This document shows, piece by piece, positions 28,184-36,970 of a stretch of DNA of 64,000 nt (position 1 is the stretch's first letter; each line of letters starts with the position of its first letter). The stretch is taken from positions 1 through 64,000 of the forward strand of contig JALIHJ010000048.1 in NCBI GenBank assembly GCA_022984795.1. The letters are read 5' to 3'. The notes below the pieces were generated by a model. It saw nothing but the letters and a program-made list of their open reading frames with translations. It was not told where the DNA came from and did no database searches. The DNA comes from Fabrea salina (lineage: Eukaryota > Ciliophora > Heterotrichea > Heterotrichida > Fabreidae). The translations under genes and the position numbers were made by a program.

Positions 28184-28442
28184 GTCTTTTTTGCACATTT
28201 ACAGAGACTGGATGAAAGCCTGCTCCCACATGGGAATGGACGTAAGTTTTACTTAGCCTGTGAGGACACAAAGCATTCGGAGCTTAGTGCGCCAGGAGTG
28301 GAAAAAGCATAAGCACGAAACAGACGAAACTAAACTAGCTGAGTTCAAAGAAGGCCAAATCAGGGGACTCAGCAACTACCTTATCTTCAAAGTAAAAAGC
28401 GAACTTATTGACCCTTCGAGTAATCAAAATAAGTTAACTTAA
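28176..28442 (+). CDS. Small LYR-motif-like protein
   Basis: 83 aa after removing one 15-nt intron (28242-28256). The sequence starts MNRSFLHIYRDWMKAC and continues with a basic helix (VRQEWKKHKHE) and LAEFKEGQIRGL. An (L/I)YR near the N-terminus followed by arginine helices and a distant aromatic resembles the complex I LYR family of mitochondrial assembly factors, but identity is uncertain. The ATG lies inside the last codons of DDX52 (8-bp overlap). The 3' end overlaps the convergent phosphatase gene by 38 bp. Confidence rests on the clean intron and helical pattern. Confidence 0.7.
28242..28256 (+). other. 15-nt intron (LYR-like gene)
   Basis: GTAAGTTTTACTTAG, A at position 10, phase 0. 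Identical in sequence to the intron at 53231-53245. Confidence 0.9.
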
Positions 28443-29424
28443 GGGTTTGCATAAGCTTGATGTCTTCTAAAGGAGTTGTGCTTGCAGGCACTTCTAACGA
28501 AAAAGCTTCGTAAAGACTTCCTAAGTCCACTACTCGGTAGTGGAGCAAGTCAATTACTTCTGGAAAGCACTTGTACAGGAGTTCCCTTTCAACATGCGAG
28601 TAAAGTCCAGCTATTTTGCAGGCCTTTCGGGGACTTGAAGAAAGCACATACTCGCACAAGTAGTCTCTGAGTTCTGTGAGCGAAACTACTTTTTCAGGGT
28701 GGAATTCTAGAGTTCTGAGTTGTTCCCAGTTTAGGTTTACAGAGGGTTTAGCACAGCACAGGTCTAGGCCTAGCACTAGTTTTTGGAGTTTAGAGTCAGT
28801 CATGCACCAAGTAAGCTTCATTAAGTCTTGGCTAAGCGAAACCTTTACCCAGAGTAAAGGCAAGTCTGACTGACTTAAGTACTCTACTTCTTTCATGCCT
28901 AAGTCTTGGTCCTCCATATTTTCTAGATACTTGTTTTCTAAGATTAGTTTTGCAATGCTTTCTGCTATGTCAAAACGGTGCTTCCCGCACTTTTCAAACG
29001 TTTCTTTTCTGAGTTCTTTAATGGTTTCGAAAGTCACTTGGGGTGGCACATTGCAAATTCGCAGTAAACAATAAGCAAATATCCCTGTTCTGTGTATCCC
29101 TGCTGCACAGTGTATTAAAAGGTGCTCTCCGTTGAGCAAGCGCTCCTTAGCTTCACCTAAGCCTTTCCGAATAACACTGTGAGCATACGGTGAAGCTAAA
29201 AGTCTGTTGTTGGCTCCGCGAAGGTCTACCCAGAGCCAGTTAAGTCCTAGTTTTGAGCACTCGTTTTGAATTTGATGTGCACTTTCACTGGATGAAAGTA
29301 ATGAAACTATAGTAGTGCACTGGGTATTAGTTGCAAGTGTTGATAAAAACTTAAGTTTGGGTCTGCTGCTCAGAGCTATGCTTCCATTTAGTAAGGTGTA
29401 AAACTTAGTTTTCTTAGCCTGCAT
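28405..29424 (-). CDS. Dual-specificity phosphatase fused to oligoribonuclease-like domain
   Basis: 339 aa. Residues ~1-165 form a cysteine phosphatase with the signature HCAAGIHRT (Cys106, Arg112) and a likely general acid in WVDLRG (Asp67). Residues ~187-335 line up with Orn/REXO2 oligoribonucleases: LLWVKV for LVWVDLE, MTDSKLQKL for ITDSDLNIL, LLHYRVVDL for LHYRIIDV and TPLEDI for HRALDDI. The DEDDh acids of the first motif and the final His are replaced, so the nuclease half is probably inactive. I know no such fusion. Role unknown; an RNA-related phosphatase is one guess. Convergent 38-bp overlap at the 3' end. Confidence 0.85.
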   Translation of the reverse strand: MQAKKTKFYTLLNGSIALSSRPKLKFLSTLATNTQCTTIVSLLSSSESAHQIQNECSKLGLNWLWVDLRGANNRLLASPYAHSVIRKGLGEAKERLLNGEHLLIHCAAGIHRTGIFAYCLLRICNVPPQVTFETIKELRKETFEKCGKHRFDIAESIAKLILENKYLENMEDQDLGMKEVEYLSQSDLPLLWVKVSLSQDLMKLTWCMTDSKLQKLVLGLDLCCAKPSVNLNWEQLRTLEFHPEKVVSLTELRDYLCEYVLSSSPRKACKIAGLYSHVERELLYKCFPEVIDLLHYRVVDLGSLYEAFSLEVPASTTPLEDIKLMQTLKLTYFDYSKGQ

Positions 29425-29445
29425 TTACCAGAAAGTTATAATTTA

Positions 29446-30096
29446 ATGCAGAAAAGTCAAAAGGAGCTATCTACACTGGATATCAATTCTTTCGATGAAA
29501 TGGACCCCAGCCTTTCAGAAGGCCACCGTCTTTTGTTTGACAAAGAAATTCCCTTTGAGTTAAGGATTCCTCAGTCCACAAACAACTCAGCAGACCTAGG
29601 CACTATTGAAAACATACGCGTAAAAGTACTACTTTTGGGCGAAGAAGACTCCCCCCAAGAATTCAAAATCCAACTTACAAGTGACACTGACTTGTTTTTC
29701 AACTACATGCATATAACCGATGAACACCACTACCGCGAACTCCAAGAAGAACAGAAATTCACAGTCAACTACTCTGAGTTTGGAGCTATGATCATGAGAA
29801 TGATGAACTCTGCAGTCAAGCAGCCAAACGTGTTTTTGTGTGTGTTGATGCTCCAGAAAGACGGAACTGCTAGGCTAGACTTGCTACAAAACATCGACTA
29901 CAAGTTCATAGAACTCCTTAGTTTAGACTTTTATGCTTCTGGAGAAGACAGTGTTAGGCAACAAATCACTTACAGGTACAACCTAACCCGTGCCCTTTAC
30001 AACCAAACCCAAGCAAAGCTCAAGCAGCTCAGTAATTCTTTGAAGGCCAAAAACCCTTCACTGTTGATGCAAATCCAGAAAAGCATTCATAAATAA
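29446..30096 (+). CDS. SAS-6 head-domain protein (SAS6-like)
   Basis: 216 aa. Residues ~55-175 match the SAS-6 N-terminal head: FKIQLTSDTDLFFNYMHIT, YSEFGAMIMRMM, and IDYKFIELLSLDFYASGEDSVRQ recall the beta-barrel and the LTHLSLKLLPGND segment. SAS-6 builds the nine-fold centriole cartwheel through head-head contacts and a long coiled coil. Here only ~40 residues follow the head, so the coiled coil is missing. That fits SAS6L, a head-only paralog known from kinetoplastids and apicomplexans, better than true SAS-6. A role at basal bodies is likely but inferred. Start 21 bp from the divergent phosphatase gene. Confidence 0.85.
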   Translation: MQKSQKELSTLDINSFDEMDPSLSEGHRLLFDKEIPFELRIPQSTNNSADLGTIENIRVKVLLLGEEDSPQEFKIQLTSDTDLFFNYMHITDEHHYRELQEEQKFTVNYSEFGAMIMRMMNSAVKQPNVFLCVLMLQKDGTARLDLLQNIDYKFIELLSLDFYASGEDSVRQQITYRYNLTRALYNQTQAKLKQLSNSLKAKNPSLLMQIQKSIHK

Positions 30097-30109
30097 TCAA
30101 TACTTATAA

Positions 30110-30385
30110 ATGTCAGATGAAAACTCCGAGAACCTAAAAAGAAAGTCTCCAGAGGAGTCCAAGGGACCTGCTCCCAAAATACAAAAAGAGCCTTCTAACC
30201 AAGAAAGTTCTTCTGGGGAAGAAAGTGACGACGAAGAGTACACTCCCCACGAAGAAGAAGAAGAAGGACCTGAAATTCTAAGTGACGACGAACCCTTTCC
30301 TGACGATGTTTCTGATAACTTTGACTTAGACGACTACCAAAGGTTTAAACAGGAACTTGAAAAGGAAGAAGCTTCTGATAATTAA
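30110..30385 (+). CDS. Small acidic protein
   Basis: 91 aa, about 40% Asp plus Glu. It has a basic KRK patch near residue 10, then long acidic runs (SSGEESDDEEYTPHEEEEE) and FDLDDYQRFKQELEKEE at the end. The composition is like that of nuclear histone-binding or ribosome-assembly acidic proteins, but no family is recognised. The start context is TATAAATG, 13 bp after the SAS6-like gene. The TAA shares a TTAA palindrome with the stop of the convergent kinase gene. Confidence 0.75.
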   Translation: MSDENSENLKRKSPEESKGPAPKIQKEPSNQESSSGEESDDEEYTPHEEEEEGPEILSDDEPFPDDVSDNFDLDDYQRFKQELEKEEASDN

Positions 30386-32046
30386 CTAGGCTTAGAAGTC
30401 AGTTTTCTAGTGGAGGGTTGTGAAAGCTGTCCTTTGATTTGGCTAAGTTTGGGTCTTTGGTTGTAGTCAGGGTTCAGCATCTGAAGCAGGATTGGCCTAG
30501 TCCACTCAGGTTGCGCGTTATTGATATTGGACTGGACCGCACCCCACTTTTCCTTTGAATTCAACGTATTGATGCTTCTGCTCATGGTGCACAACTGTAG
30601 CAAAGTCATTCCTAGAGAATAAGTGTCTGCTTTGTCAGGTCTGAACTTTACTTTCAAACTTTGTAGATCTTGGCTTCGGTTATTGTCATAAGCTTCTTGA
30701 ATTTCTGGAGCCATGTAGCCTTCGGTCCCTATTCCGCCGTAGTTCACAGTCCTAGTGGTTTGGCCTCCTACCAAAGAAACGTCAAAGTCAGCTATTTTCA
30801 GTTCTAGGTTTTCTTTCAAAAAAATGTTATGGGGTTTGATGTCTAGGTGGTAGATTTTTTTCTTGTGCAGAGTCAAGTAGCCTTCAATCAACTGCGAGAA
30901 AACGTAGCTTATTGCACTGTCTTCGTACCTTTGTTTTGCTTCGATTTTTTCTTTTAAGTCTCTTTCAAGGGTAGTTTTACACCTTTCCATAACTAACCCA
31001 CAAACGTACCACTTTTCCCCGGAGTGTGTTTCTTCGTCTAGGTAACTGCCGTAGTAGTCCAAGAAGTAAGGATTGCTTCCTATTTTTTGGGATGTTTCAA
31101 TTTCGTTTCGAATGTTAACTAGTTTTTGTTCCTCCTTGGTTTTGTTGATCTTCACAGCTACTTTAGTGCCTGTCCTTTTAATAGTTGCTCCTTTTATGTA
31201 TATCCATACTCCACTATCAGACAAAGCTGGAGGAATAATGTCCTCTTCTAAGGTTATTTCAGCTGAACTAGTTACTTGATTAGGCACTGCTGAACTTTTG
31301 GACTCTTCAAAGAACTCAAAGTTCCCGTGCTCAGAGATTAGACTTTGGAGTCTTTTTTCAAAGTCCTGGTCAAGACCCTTGAAGTTTTTGAGTTTTCCCA
31401 GAATGAACTTAATGTCTTCTTCGGAGGTTATCGACTTATCTTGGATGAAGTCACAAGCAATGTCAGCTACCTGGTCTTTTAAGTCAGGAATAGTAATTCC
31501 TTTAGACTCTAAAGTTAGAATATTCTGAGTTAGTTCCTTCATGAGTGCCTTATTTTCAAAAGCTTCAGTTAGTTTCCTTCTCACCACCTGAGCAATGCAT
31601 TTTTTAGTGAACTCAGTTTCTGTGGAATCGTTATACCCTAGAACTTCAGCTGTTTGAAGCAGTTCCCAAAGTCTAATGCTTTGGTCAATAGTGGCTAAAC
31701 CAGGCGCTAGGTCGCATAAGTCAGAGCCCAAGGCTGAAGCCACAGAGGCAGAATCTAGGTTAGACCTTAGTCTTCCCAGGAACTCCAGGGACTTCTGGGC
31801 TTGCTCTAGATCCAAAATTTCGGCCTTTAGTGTGGCTTCTATGTAACGAGCTGCAGCTGTACACCACACAAGGTCCGAAAGATTCCTATCTTGGACATTT
31901 CGGGATTTTTGGGTAATTTCTTCAAGTTTTTGGCAGTTAAGGGATCCTTCTGTGGTAACTTCACGAAGATTCGAGGGTAGGTCTGAATTTCGACTTTGCA
32001 GTTCGCTGAGCTTAGTTCTGACATATCCAGCAATTGTAGTTGACAT
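30382..32046 (-). CDS. Atypical Ser/Thr protein kinase
   Basis: 554 aa. The first ~265 residues are helical and unrecognised. The kinase domain (~275-535) keeps the ATP Lys (VAVKINK) and the catalytic loop as HLDIKPHN instead of HRDLKPEN, and has DFD in place of DFG. The glycine loop is poor (GATIKRTGTK). EGYMAPE supplies a normal activation-segment end. The catalytic Asp and Asn remain, so activity is possible. HLD loops occur in some eukaryotic kinases, and similar proteins are abundant in ciliates. It overlaps the convergent acidic-protein gene by 4 bp; Mcm10 lies 27 bp upstream on the same strand. Confidence 0.85.
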   Translation of the reverse strand: MSTTIAGYVRTKLSELQSRNSDLPSNLREVTTEGSLNCQKLEEITQKSRNVQDRNLSDLVWCTAAARYIEATLKAEILDLEQAQKSLEFLGRLRSNLDSASVASALGSDLCDLAPGLATIDQSIRLWELLQTAEVLGYNDSTETEFTKKCIAQVVRRKLTEAFENKALMKELTQNILTLESKGITIPDLKDQVADIACDFIQDKSITSEEDIKFILGKLKNFKGLDQDFEKRLQSLISEHGNFEFFEESKSSAVPNQVTSSAEITLEEDIIPPALSDSGVWIYIKGATIKRTGTKVAVKINKTKEEQKLVNIRNEIETSQKIGSNPYFLDYYGSYLDEETHSGEKWYVCGLVMERCKTTLERDLKEKIEAKQRYEDSAISYVFSQLIEGYLTLHKKKIYHLDIKPHNIFLKENLELKIADFDVSLVGGQTTRTVNYGGIGTEGYMAPEIQEAYDNNRSQDLQSLKVKFRPDKADTYSLGMTLLQLCTMSRSINTLNSKEKWGAVQSNINNAQPEWTRPILLQMLNPDYNQRPKLSQIKGQLSQPSTRKLTSKPS

Positions 32047-32073
32047 ATTATAGATTGCTTTCCAACCATTTAA

Positions 32074-32967
32074 CTAGTTTATTGAGTCGGTTTTTGGCTT
32101 TTTTGTAGGGAGAGAAACTTCTGTTTGTTTCCTTTTAAGAGAGTCCACTTCAATTTCTACCAAGGGAGTTAGTTCTTTGCTTTTCTTGTTCCTCAAAGCA
32201 AGGTATCTGTCTAGGTTGTTGAATTCTTGAGGTTTGGCTTTCATAGGAGGTTTAGAAACCTGTTGCTTTTTGAACTGTGTCTTTATGAAGGGGTTCTTAG
32301 GAGCAAACTCAAGTTTTCTGAGCTCAGGACGTAAGTTTTTCACTTTGGGTTTTGAGTGCTTGCCGCAGACTCTGGAGTACTTAAGGTTCACGTAGCCGCT
32401 GCATTTTTTGTTATCTAAAATGCCTGAGCAAGCTGCGAAGTAAGCAGCTTGTCCGAGTTTAAGTAGTTTCCCAGCTTTTTCTATTTTGTAACTTTGGGGC
32501 TGGTTTTCAAGCACTGGGAGTGGAGTTGAGTTCAAAACACCTAGCAAACACCCCTGGATTTCTTGCCACCAGCTTTCGTAAGCTTCTCCAAATAAAAGGA
32601 ACTTAACTTCTTCTCCTTCTAAGTCGCCTAAAGTAAACTGTATGTAGTTGTTGCCGTTCTTAGCTTTTTTAACTGGGGACTTCTGGACTAGCACTCCTAT
32701 GGTCACCCAGTCTTCTTGGAGTTCTAGTGATGACTTTATGGTTTCTTTTACTTGATTCAGCTTAACGAACTTTCGGTCACACAAAGCTTCACTAAGAGTG
32801 TCTTTGGGGACTTCGCGGGGCAGCTTGATTTGTATGCCTGAAAAGGTTTCTTTTTCGTGGTTGCAACTTTGGAGTTCTTTATTTTTGGCCTTTTGTTGTG
32901 TGAGGTTATCAACTGCAGACTTAATTTGGTTGCGGAGTTCTTGGACTTTCTTTTGCCTTTCTTCCAT
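32074..32967 (-). CDS. MCM10: Replication initiation factor Mcm10
   Basis: 297 aa. A coiled N-terminal helix (~1-40) is followed by the conserved OB-fold (~60-190; WVTIGVLVQKS, YIQFTLGDLEGEEVKFLLFG). The CCCH zinc finger follows (~192-220; C-x7-C-x11-C-x2-H, ending CGKH), then a basic tail with KKP stretches. Mcm10 binds ssDNA and CMG helicase and is needed for origin firing. The protein matches the internal domain of animal and yeast Mcm10 but lacks the vertebrate C-terminal zinc region. It sits between importin alpha and a kinase gene, all on the minus strand with 27-bp gaps. Confidence 0.9.
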   Translation of the reverse strand: MEERQKKVQELRNQIKSAVDNLTQQKAKNKELQSCNHEKETFSGIQIKLPREVPKDTLSEALCDRKFVKLNQVKETIKSSLELQEDWVTIGVLVQKSPVKKAKNGNNYIQFTLGDLEGEEVKFLLFGEAYESWWQEIQGCLLGVLNSTPLPVLENQPQSYKIEKAGKLLKLGQAAYFAACSGILDNKKCSGYVNLKYSRVCGKHSKPKVKNLRPELRKLEFAPKNPFIKTQFKKQQVSKPPMKAKPQEFNNLDRYLALRNKKSKELTPLVEIEVDSLKRKQTEVSLPTKKPKTDSIN

Positions 32968-32994
32968 TTCCCGCTTTACTATTTAGTACATTAA

Positions 32995-34524
32995 TTAAGA
33001 AAAGTCAAATACTTCAAGAGTTTCTTGCACTTCTTCATCAGTATCACTCACAAGTTCGTAGTAAGTTTTGCATAATTCTTTGCTGAAACTACTTATTGCA
33101 GCGTTTCTGTGAGCATTTAAACTTTCAACACTGTTAATGCATTCAGTTTCAGCCAGAAGTGAAGTTATCAGTTCGGTGTTTTCTAAGTCGCAACTATCTA
33201 ACACAGCTTTTATAAAACCTAAAATGTTCAGTACGAGTTTAGGGTCTAAGTCGTGCAGAGCTTTTTCTATGGACTCAAACAGTTCTGAAGAACAGAGTTT
33301 CAGGATCTCGTCCTGAGAACACAGAAACCCTAGGTTACTAAAGACGTAACTAACTTCTTTCCTCACACTGTAAGAAGTATCATTGAGTCCTTGGACTGCC
33401 TGGTCAAGTATGGAGTGCTCTAAGAACTGAATTCTCTGGGAAAAGTTGCCTGCTGCAATGTTGCTTAGCACCCAGTAGGCACTTCTGCGCACTTTAGACT
33501 TTTTAGATTGAGTTTTTTCCAAAAGGTAGTTCAGAAGTCCCTGGTGAAGAATGTAGTCAGTCTGCTTTTCTTCTCCTGAAGAAATGTGGCCCATGATCTT
33601 CAGTATAGGAAATTCAAGTTTGGGGTGGGTGAAACCTAGCATTTTAGGAACCAGTTGATAGTTTATAAGTGACTGGCAGCGTTTGTGGTCCTCAGATATA
33701 AGGTGACTTATGCCTGTTAAGGAGTCATAAAGAATTTGGGTGTCTGTGTAAGTTAAAAGTTGTTTAAAAGCGTACATAAAAGACTCAAACACGGAGTACT
33801 GGAGTTTATAAGAGCCTTTTGACAAGTTGGAAAGTGCAAAAGCTATGACTTTGACAATAGGCAGTGTGTGTTTGACTTTTTGCAAAAAAGAAACCAAAAA
33901 GTCGTGGAGTTTAAATTCACGCAAAGCAACTTCTCTGGTGCTTTCGTCGTCAGCTATAAGATTGGCTAGAGTCCAAATAGCGTTTTCAGAACTTAGGGGT
34001 CTGGACTCACTGATTGAATTTAGACATAACTCAAGCATCCCCATGTTTGCTAGGCAAGTAGATAAATCGTCACCTGCTGAAATGTTGCAAATAATCCACA
34101 GAGCTTCAGAAGTTACTTGGTCACTAAACCTTAGATCGGTGTAGTTAAGAATTAGGTTTATGATCCCTTTGTTAAGCATAATCCTAATAGAGTAAAGGTC
34201 CATAGAGTTATTGATGCTTCTTAAAGCTTGCAGAGCTGGCAACACAAGGTGAGGTGGTCCTTCAAGCAGAAGATTGCCTAAGTAATCCAGCTGTTCAAGG
34301 ACTCCGAGTTGTTCAAAGTGAGGGTTCAAAAACAGAATTTCTGATGGGAAAGAAAGCATCTGCACACGAGAACGTCTTACAGAGTAGTTTTCTTGTCGTT
34401 TGGACTTGCGAAGCTGCACCAGGAACTTTTCTCTTTTCTGTTGGTGGTTTTCCATGTCAAAAGACACCATAAAGGACTTTTGTCTTTCTTCAAGCCGAAT
34501 TGGTTTGGTTTGGGCAAACTGCAT
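32995..34524 (-). CDS. Importin subunit alpha (karyopherin alpha)
   Basis: 509 aa. The N-terminal basic segment (REKFLVQLRKSKRQENYSVR) is the importin-beta-binding (IBB) domain. Armadillo repeats run from ~85 to ~470, with the typical EALWIICNISAGD, NAIWTLANLIADDE and RRSAYWVLSNIAAG stretches holding the Trp/Asn ladder that grips nuclear localisation signals. Length is close to the usual 520-540 aa. It carries NLS cargo into the nuclei; in ciliates different importin alphas serve macro- and micronucleus, and which one this is cannot be told. Divergent start 36 bp from the coiled-coil gene. Confidence 0.95.
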   Translation of the reverse strand: MQFAQTKPIRLEERQKSFMVSFDMENHQQKREKFLVQLRKSKRQENYSVRRSRVQMLSFPSEILFLNPHFEQLGVLEQLDYLGNLLLEGPPHLVLPALQALRSINNSMDLYSIRIMLNKGIINLILNYTDLRFSDQVTSEALWIICNISAGDDLSTCLANMGMLELCLNSISESRPLSSENAIWTLANLIADDESTREVALREFKLHDFLVSFLQKVKHTLPIVKVIAFALSNLSKGSYKLQYSVFESFMYAFKQLLTYTDTQILYDSLTGISHLISEDHKRCQSLINYQLVPKMLGFTHPKLEFPILKIMGHISSGEEKQTDYILHQGLLNYLLEKTQSKKSKVRRSAYWVLSNIAAGNFSQRIQFLEHSILDQAVQGLNDTSYSVRKEVSYVFSNLGFLCSQDEILKLCSSELFESIEKALHDLDPKLVLNILGFIKAVLDSCDLENTELITSLLAETECINSVESLNAHRNAAISSFSKELCKTYYELVSDTDEEVQETLEVFDFS

Positions 34525-34560
34525 ATTACCTAGAGTTCTAATTGATTGTTAAAATTTAAA

Positions 34561-36195
34561 ATGGCAGAGATAAGAGAGCGTTCTCCTTCAGAACTGAGAA
34601 CTGAAAGAAAACTAGTAGATCCTCTTTACGCAGAGTACTCACCTGAGGCACGCAACCAGCCACTTTACAGTTTTTTCCGAGAAAAGGCCAAAGACATGAT
34701 TTCTTACCACCTCGACAAAAAGAAAACCAACTATGTTCCTCAAAAAGAAAACTCCAAACCTGCAAACTCCACTCCGCCTAAGTCTTCCAAAAAACAAAAA
34801 CGCTCTAAAAAACCCAAACTCCAACAACCAGAGTTCCACGAAGCCCCTAGTGAAATCCTTAGAGTTAAAGACTTACTTTCAAAAAGATCTTACATTCTTG
34901 AAAGTGCTGCTAGCCAAATGAAGCACCTCAAAAAGTCCTTAAACACTCTGAAACTCACCACTAGCCGAGACCACTTACTGCAAGAAGCAGGAGAAATGGA
35001 CGAAAGCATAGACCAACTCCAAAGGGACTTAGAGTCTTCTTTACTAAGTCTCCACGATACAATGAGGCAAGTTGAAAAGTTAGGCCAAGTCACTGCTTTT
35101 GAAAAAACAGAGATTAGAAAAGAGTTCCAAGAAGAACTCCAAAGTGCACTTGAAACCCAAAAACAAAAGTACGAAAACAGGCTTGTTGCTTTGCAAGAAC
35201 AAAACCAAAAACTCTCAAAACAACTAAAAACTAGAGTTTCTGAAAGCGAGTTGCAAGACAAAGTAAGTACTGTTGAGCAAAAGCATGCCAAAGCTCTAGA
35301 AGAAGCCAAGAAAAAAGAAGAAACCATTACTTCGCTTAGAAAAGAATCCCAAGCACTAAACAGCAGTCTTTCTGGCAAACAACAAGAGATTGAAAAACTC
35401 TACAGGGAAATTGATAACTTAAACACCTTCATTAAAAACCAAGAAGAGGACTACGAAGACTCTTTGCAGAACTTAAACGGCGAAATAAAAAACTTATCCC
35501 AAAAAATCCAGGAACAAAACCACGAGCTGAGCTTTTTAAGACAAGCTGAGTACCAAAACACTCAGGACTTTTCAAAAGACAACGAAATCAAAAGACTCAG
35601 GTCCGAAGTGAATCAGTTAGAAGAAGCCATTGAAGGCCAAAGACGCAAAGCACGATTGAACGAAGAAGCTAGGCAAAGAGAGATCTTCGAATTGAGGGAA
35701 GAACTAGACAGACTCCGCTACCAAAAAGAATCCCAGAGCTCCCAAGACCAAGTGTTCAGTTTAAGGAAAGCTTTAGAAGAAAAAGAAAGACAAATAGAAC
35801 TCCAAAAAGAACGCTTTGAAGCCGAACTGGAGTCCAAAGAAAAACACAGAATCAAACAAAAGAACGAATGGGCTGAAATCTACACTAACCTTAAACACGA
35901 AATCAAAGAACTCAAGAAAAAAGTAAGTGAAATGACTGAAGAAAACGAAAGAATACTGAACCACGCTGAAAGGAACTACAGGGACAGCATGGACGGAAAG
36001 ATTTCTCTAAAGAGCCAAAATGACAACTTGAAGCAGAAAGTAAAAGAAAAGGACCAGGAAATCAAACTTCTTTGGGAAGTGCTCAGCGAACTCCAAAGGA
36101 CTTACCAAAACAAAGGCAAGATTGACTTTAACGACGTCAGGACTCTTTTAGTCATTAAAAACTTAGAAGACAAAGCAAGAGCTAAACTTAAGTAA
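34561..36195 (+). CDS. Coiled-coil protein, unknown
   Basis: 544 aa from ATG 34561 (an in-frame TTG upstream at 34546 is not credible). A compact N-terminal part (~1-60; VDPLYAEYSPEARNQPLYSF) is followed by a Lys/Pro-rich linker (~65-90, KKQKRSKKPK) that could be a nuclear signal. Residues ~105-540 are a continuous coiled coil rich in Glu, Gln and Lys. It resembles centrosomal or basal-body coiled-coil proteins in general layout, with no specific family match. The convergent LITAF-like gene lies 41 bp downstream. Confidence 0.88.
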   Translation: MAEIRERSPSELRTERKLVDPLYAEYSPEARNQPLYSFFREKAKDMISYHLDKKKTNYVPQKENSKPANSTPPKSSKKQKRSKKPKLQQPEFHEAPSEILRVKDLLSKRSYILESAASQMKHLKKSLNTLKLTTSRDHLLQEAGEMDESIDQLQRDLESSLLSLHDTMRQVEKLGQVTAFEKTEIRKEFQEELQSALETQKQKYENRLVALQEQNQKLSKQLKTRVSESELQDKVSTVEQKHAKALEEAKKKEETITSLRKESQALNSSLSGKQQEIEKLYREIDNLNTFIKNQEEDYEDSLQNLNGEIKNLSQKIQEQNHELSFLRQAEYQNTQDFSKDNEIKRLRSEVNQLEEAIEGQRRKARLNEEARQREIFELREELDRLRYQKESQSSQDQVFSLRKALEEKERQIELQKERFEAELESKEKHRIKQKNEWAEIYTNLKHEIKELKKKVSEMTEENERILNHAERNYRDSMDGKISLKSQNDNLKQKVKEKDQEIKLLWEVLSELQRTYQNKGKIDFNDVRTLLVIKNLEDKARAKLK

Positions 36196-36236
36196 TGTTA
36201 TAATCTCCTACGAGTAACAGTAATTTAATTTAGTTG

Positions 36237-36872
36237 TTAATTCAAGTATATAGACAAAGACCCCGAAATCTCGTTTCCGCAGTTTTTACAAACATGAAAA
36301 GCTTTTTGGTAACTGTTAAGAGCAGGGTTTCCGCAACACCTCATGGCTTGGAAAAAGAACCTTACGGAGTTCCAAAAGGACATAGACCTAAGCTTGAACC
36401 CTACTCTTGTAGGAGTGTAGGCCTGGCAGTTTCTGCAGAAAGGACGATTCCAGTCCTTGCCTATTTCAAACCTAGGGGACTTGGGTTCTGAAACACAGCA
36501 CTCCTCAGTGGTAATTTTGAACTTCTCACTTGAGGACTGAGAGTATTGAAGTTTGCAGGACTCTGAAGTTTGGTTAGACTCAAAAGGTTCGTCATTAGGA
36601 GTCCAGTAAGGGTAAGTTGTTTTGGAGTTCGAAATAGAGGACCTAAAGGAAAGGTCACTTAGTGTTTCGAAGTAGTTACTAGCGTGGATGGGGTCTTTGT
36701 AGCCTTGAAGCATTCCTTCGTAGTCTTGGTTCACGCTTTTAATTACCATGCTGGGCTGGTTTTTCTTTTTGGTTTGTATATTCTGGGGAAGGTTTTCCTT
36801 TAGAACGCCCCCTGTGTTTTCTGAAGAGCAGTACTCCTGAGGAGCATCTTCGTTTTGAAGTTCATTCAACAT
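36237..36872 (-). CDS. LITAF-like zinc-domain protein
   Basis: 211 aa. The N-terminal ~130 residues are disordered. The C-terminus has a CRNCQAY Cys pair, then a hydrophobic amphipathic stretch (MSFWNSVRFFFQAMRCCG), and a closing Cys pair HVCKNCGNEISG. This split zinc ribbon with a membrane-inserting helix is the LITAF/SIMPLE layout, which anchors peripheral proteins on late endosomes and lysosomes. The extra Cys-Cys after the hydrophobic part fits too. The assignment is by pattern, not full alignment. A 98-bp spacer separates it from the divergent P4-ATPase gene. Confidence 0.75.
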   Translation of the reverse strand: MLNELQNEDAPQEYCSSENTGGVLKENLPQNIQTKKKNQPSMVIKSVNQDYEGMLQGYKDPIHASNYFETLSDLSFRSSISNSKTTYPYWTPNDEPFESNQTSESCKLQYSQSSSEKFKITTEECCVSEPKSPRFEIGKDWNRPFCRNCQAYTPTRVGFKLRSMSFWNSVRFFFQAMRCCGNPALNSYQKAFHVCKNCGNEISGSLSIYLN

Positions 36873-36970
36873 AACGATTTTTATTTACATTTAATCCAAA
36901 GAGTTCTAACGGCTTTTTAGAGTACGTCAGAATTAGTAGTTATCTTCTAGAAAACTTTGTATGTTTCATA

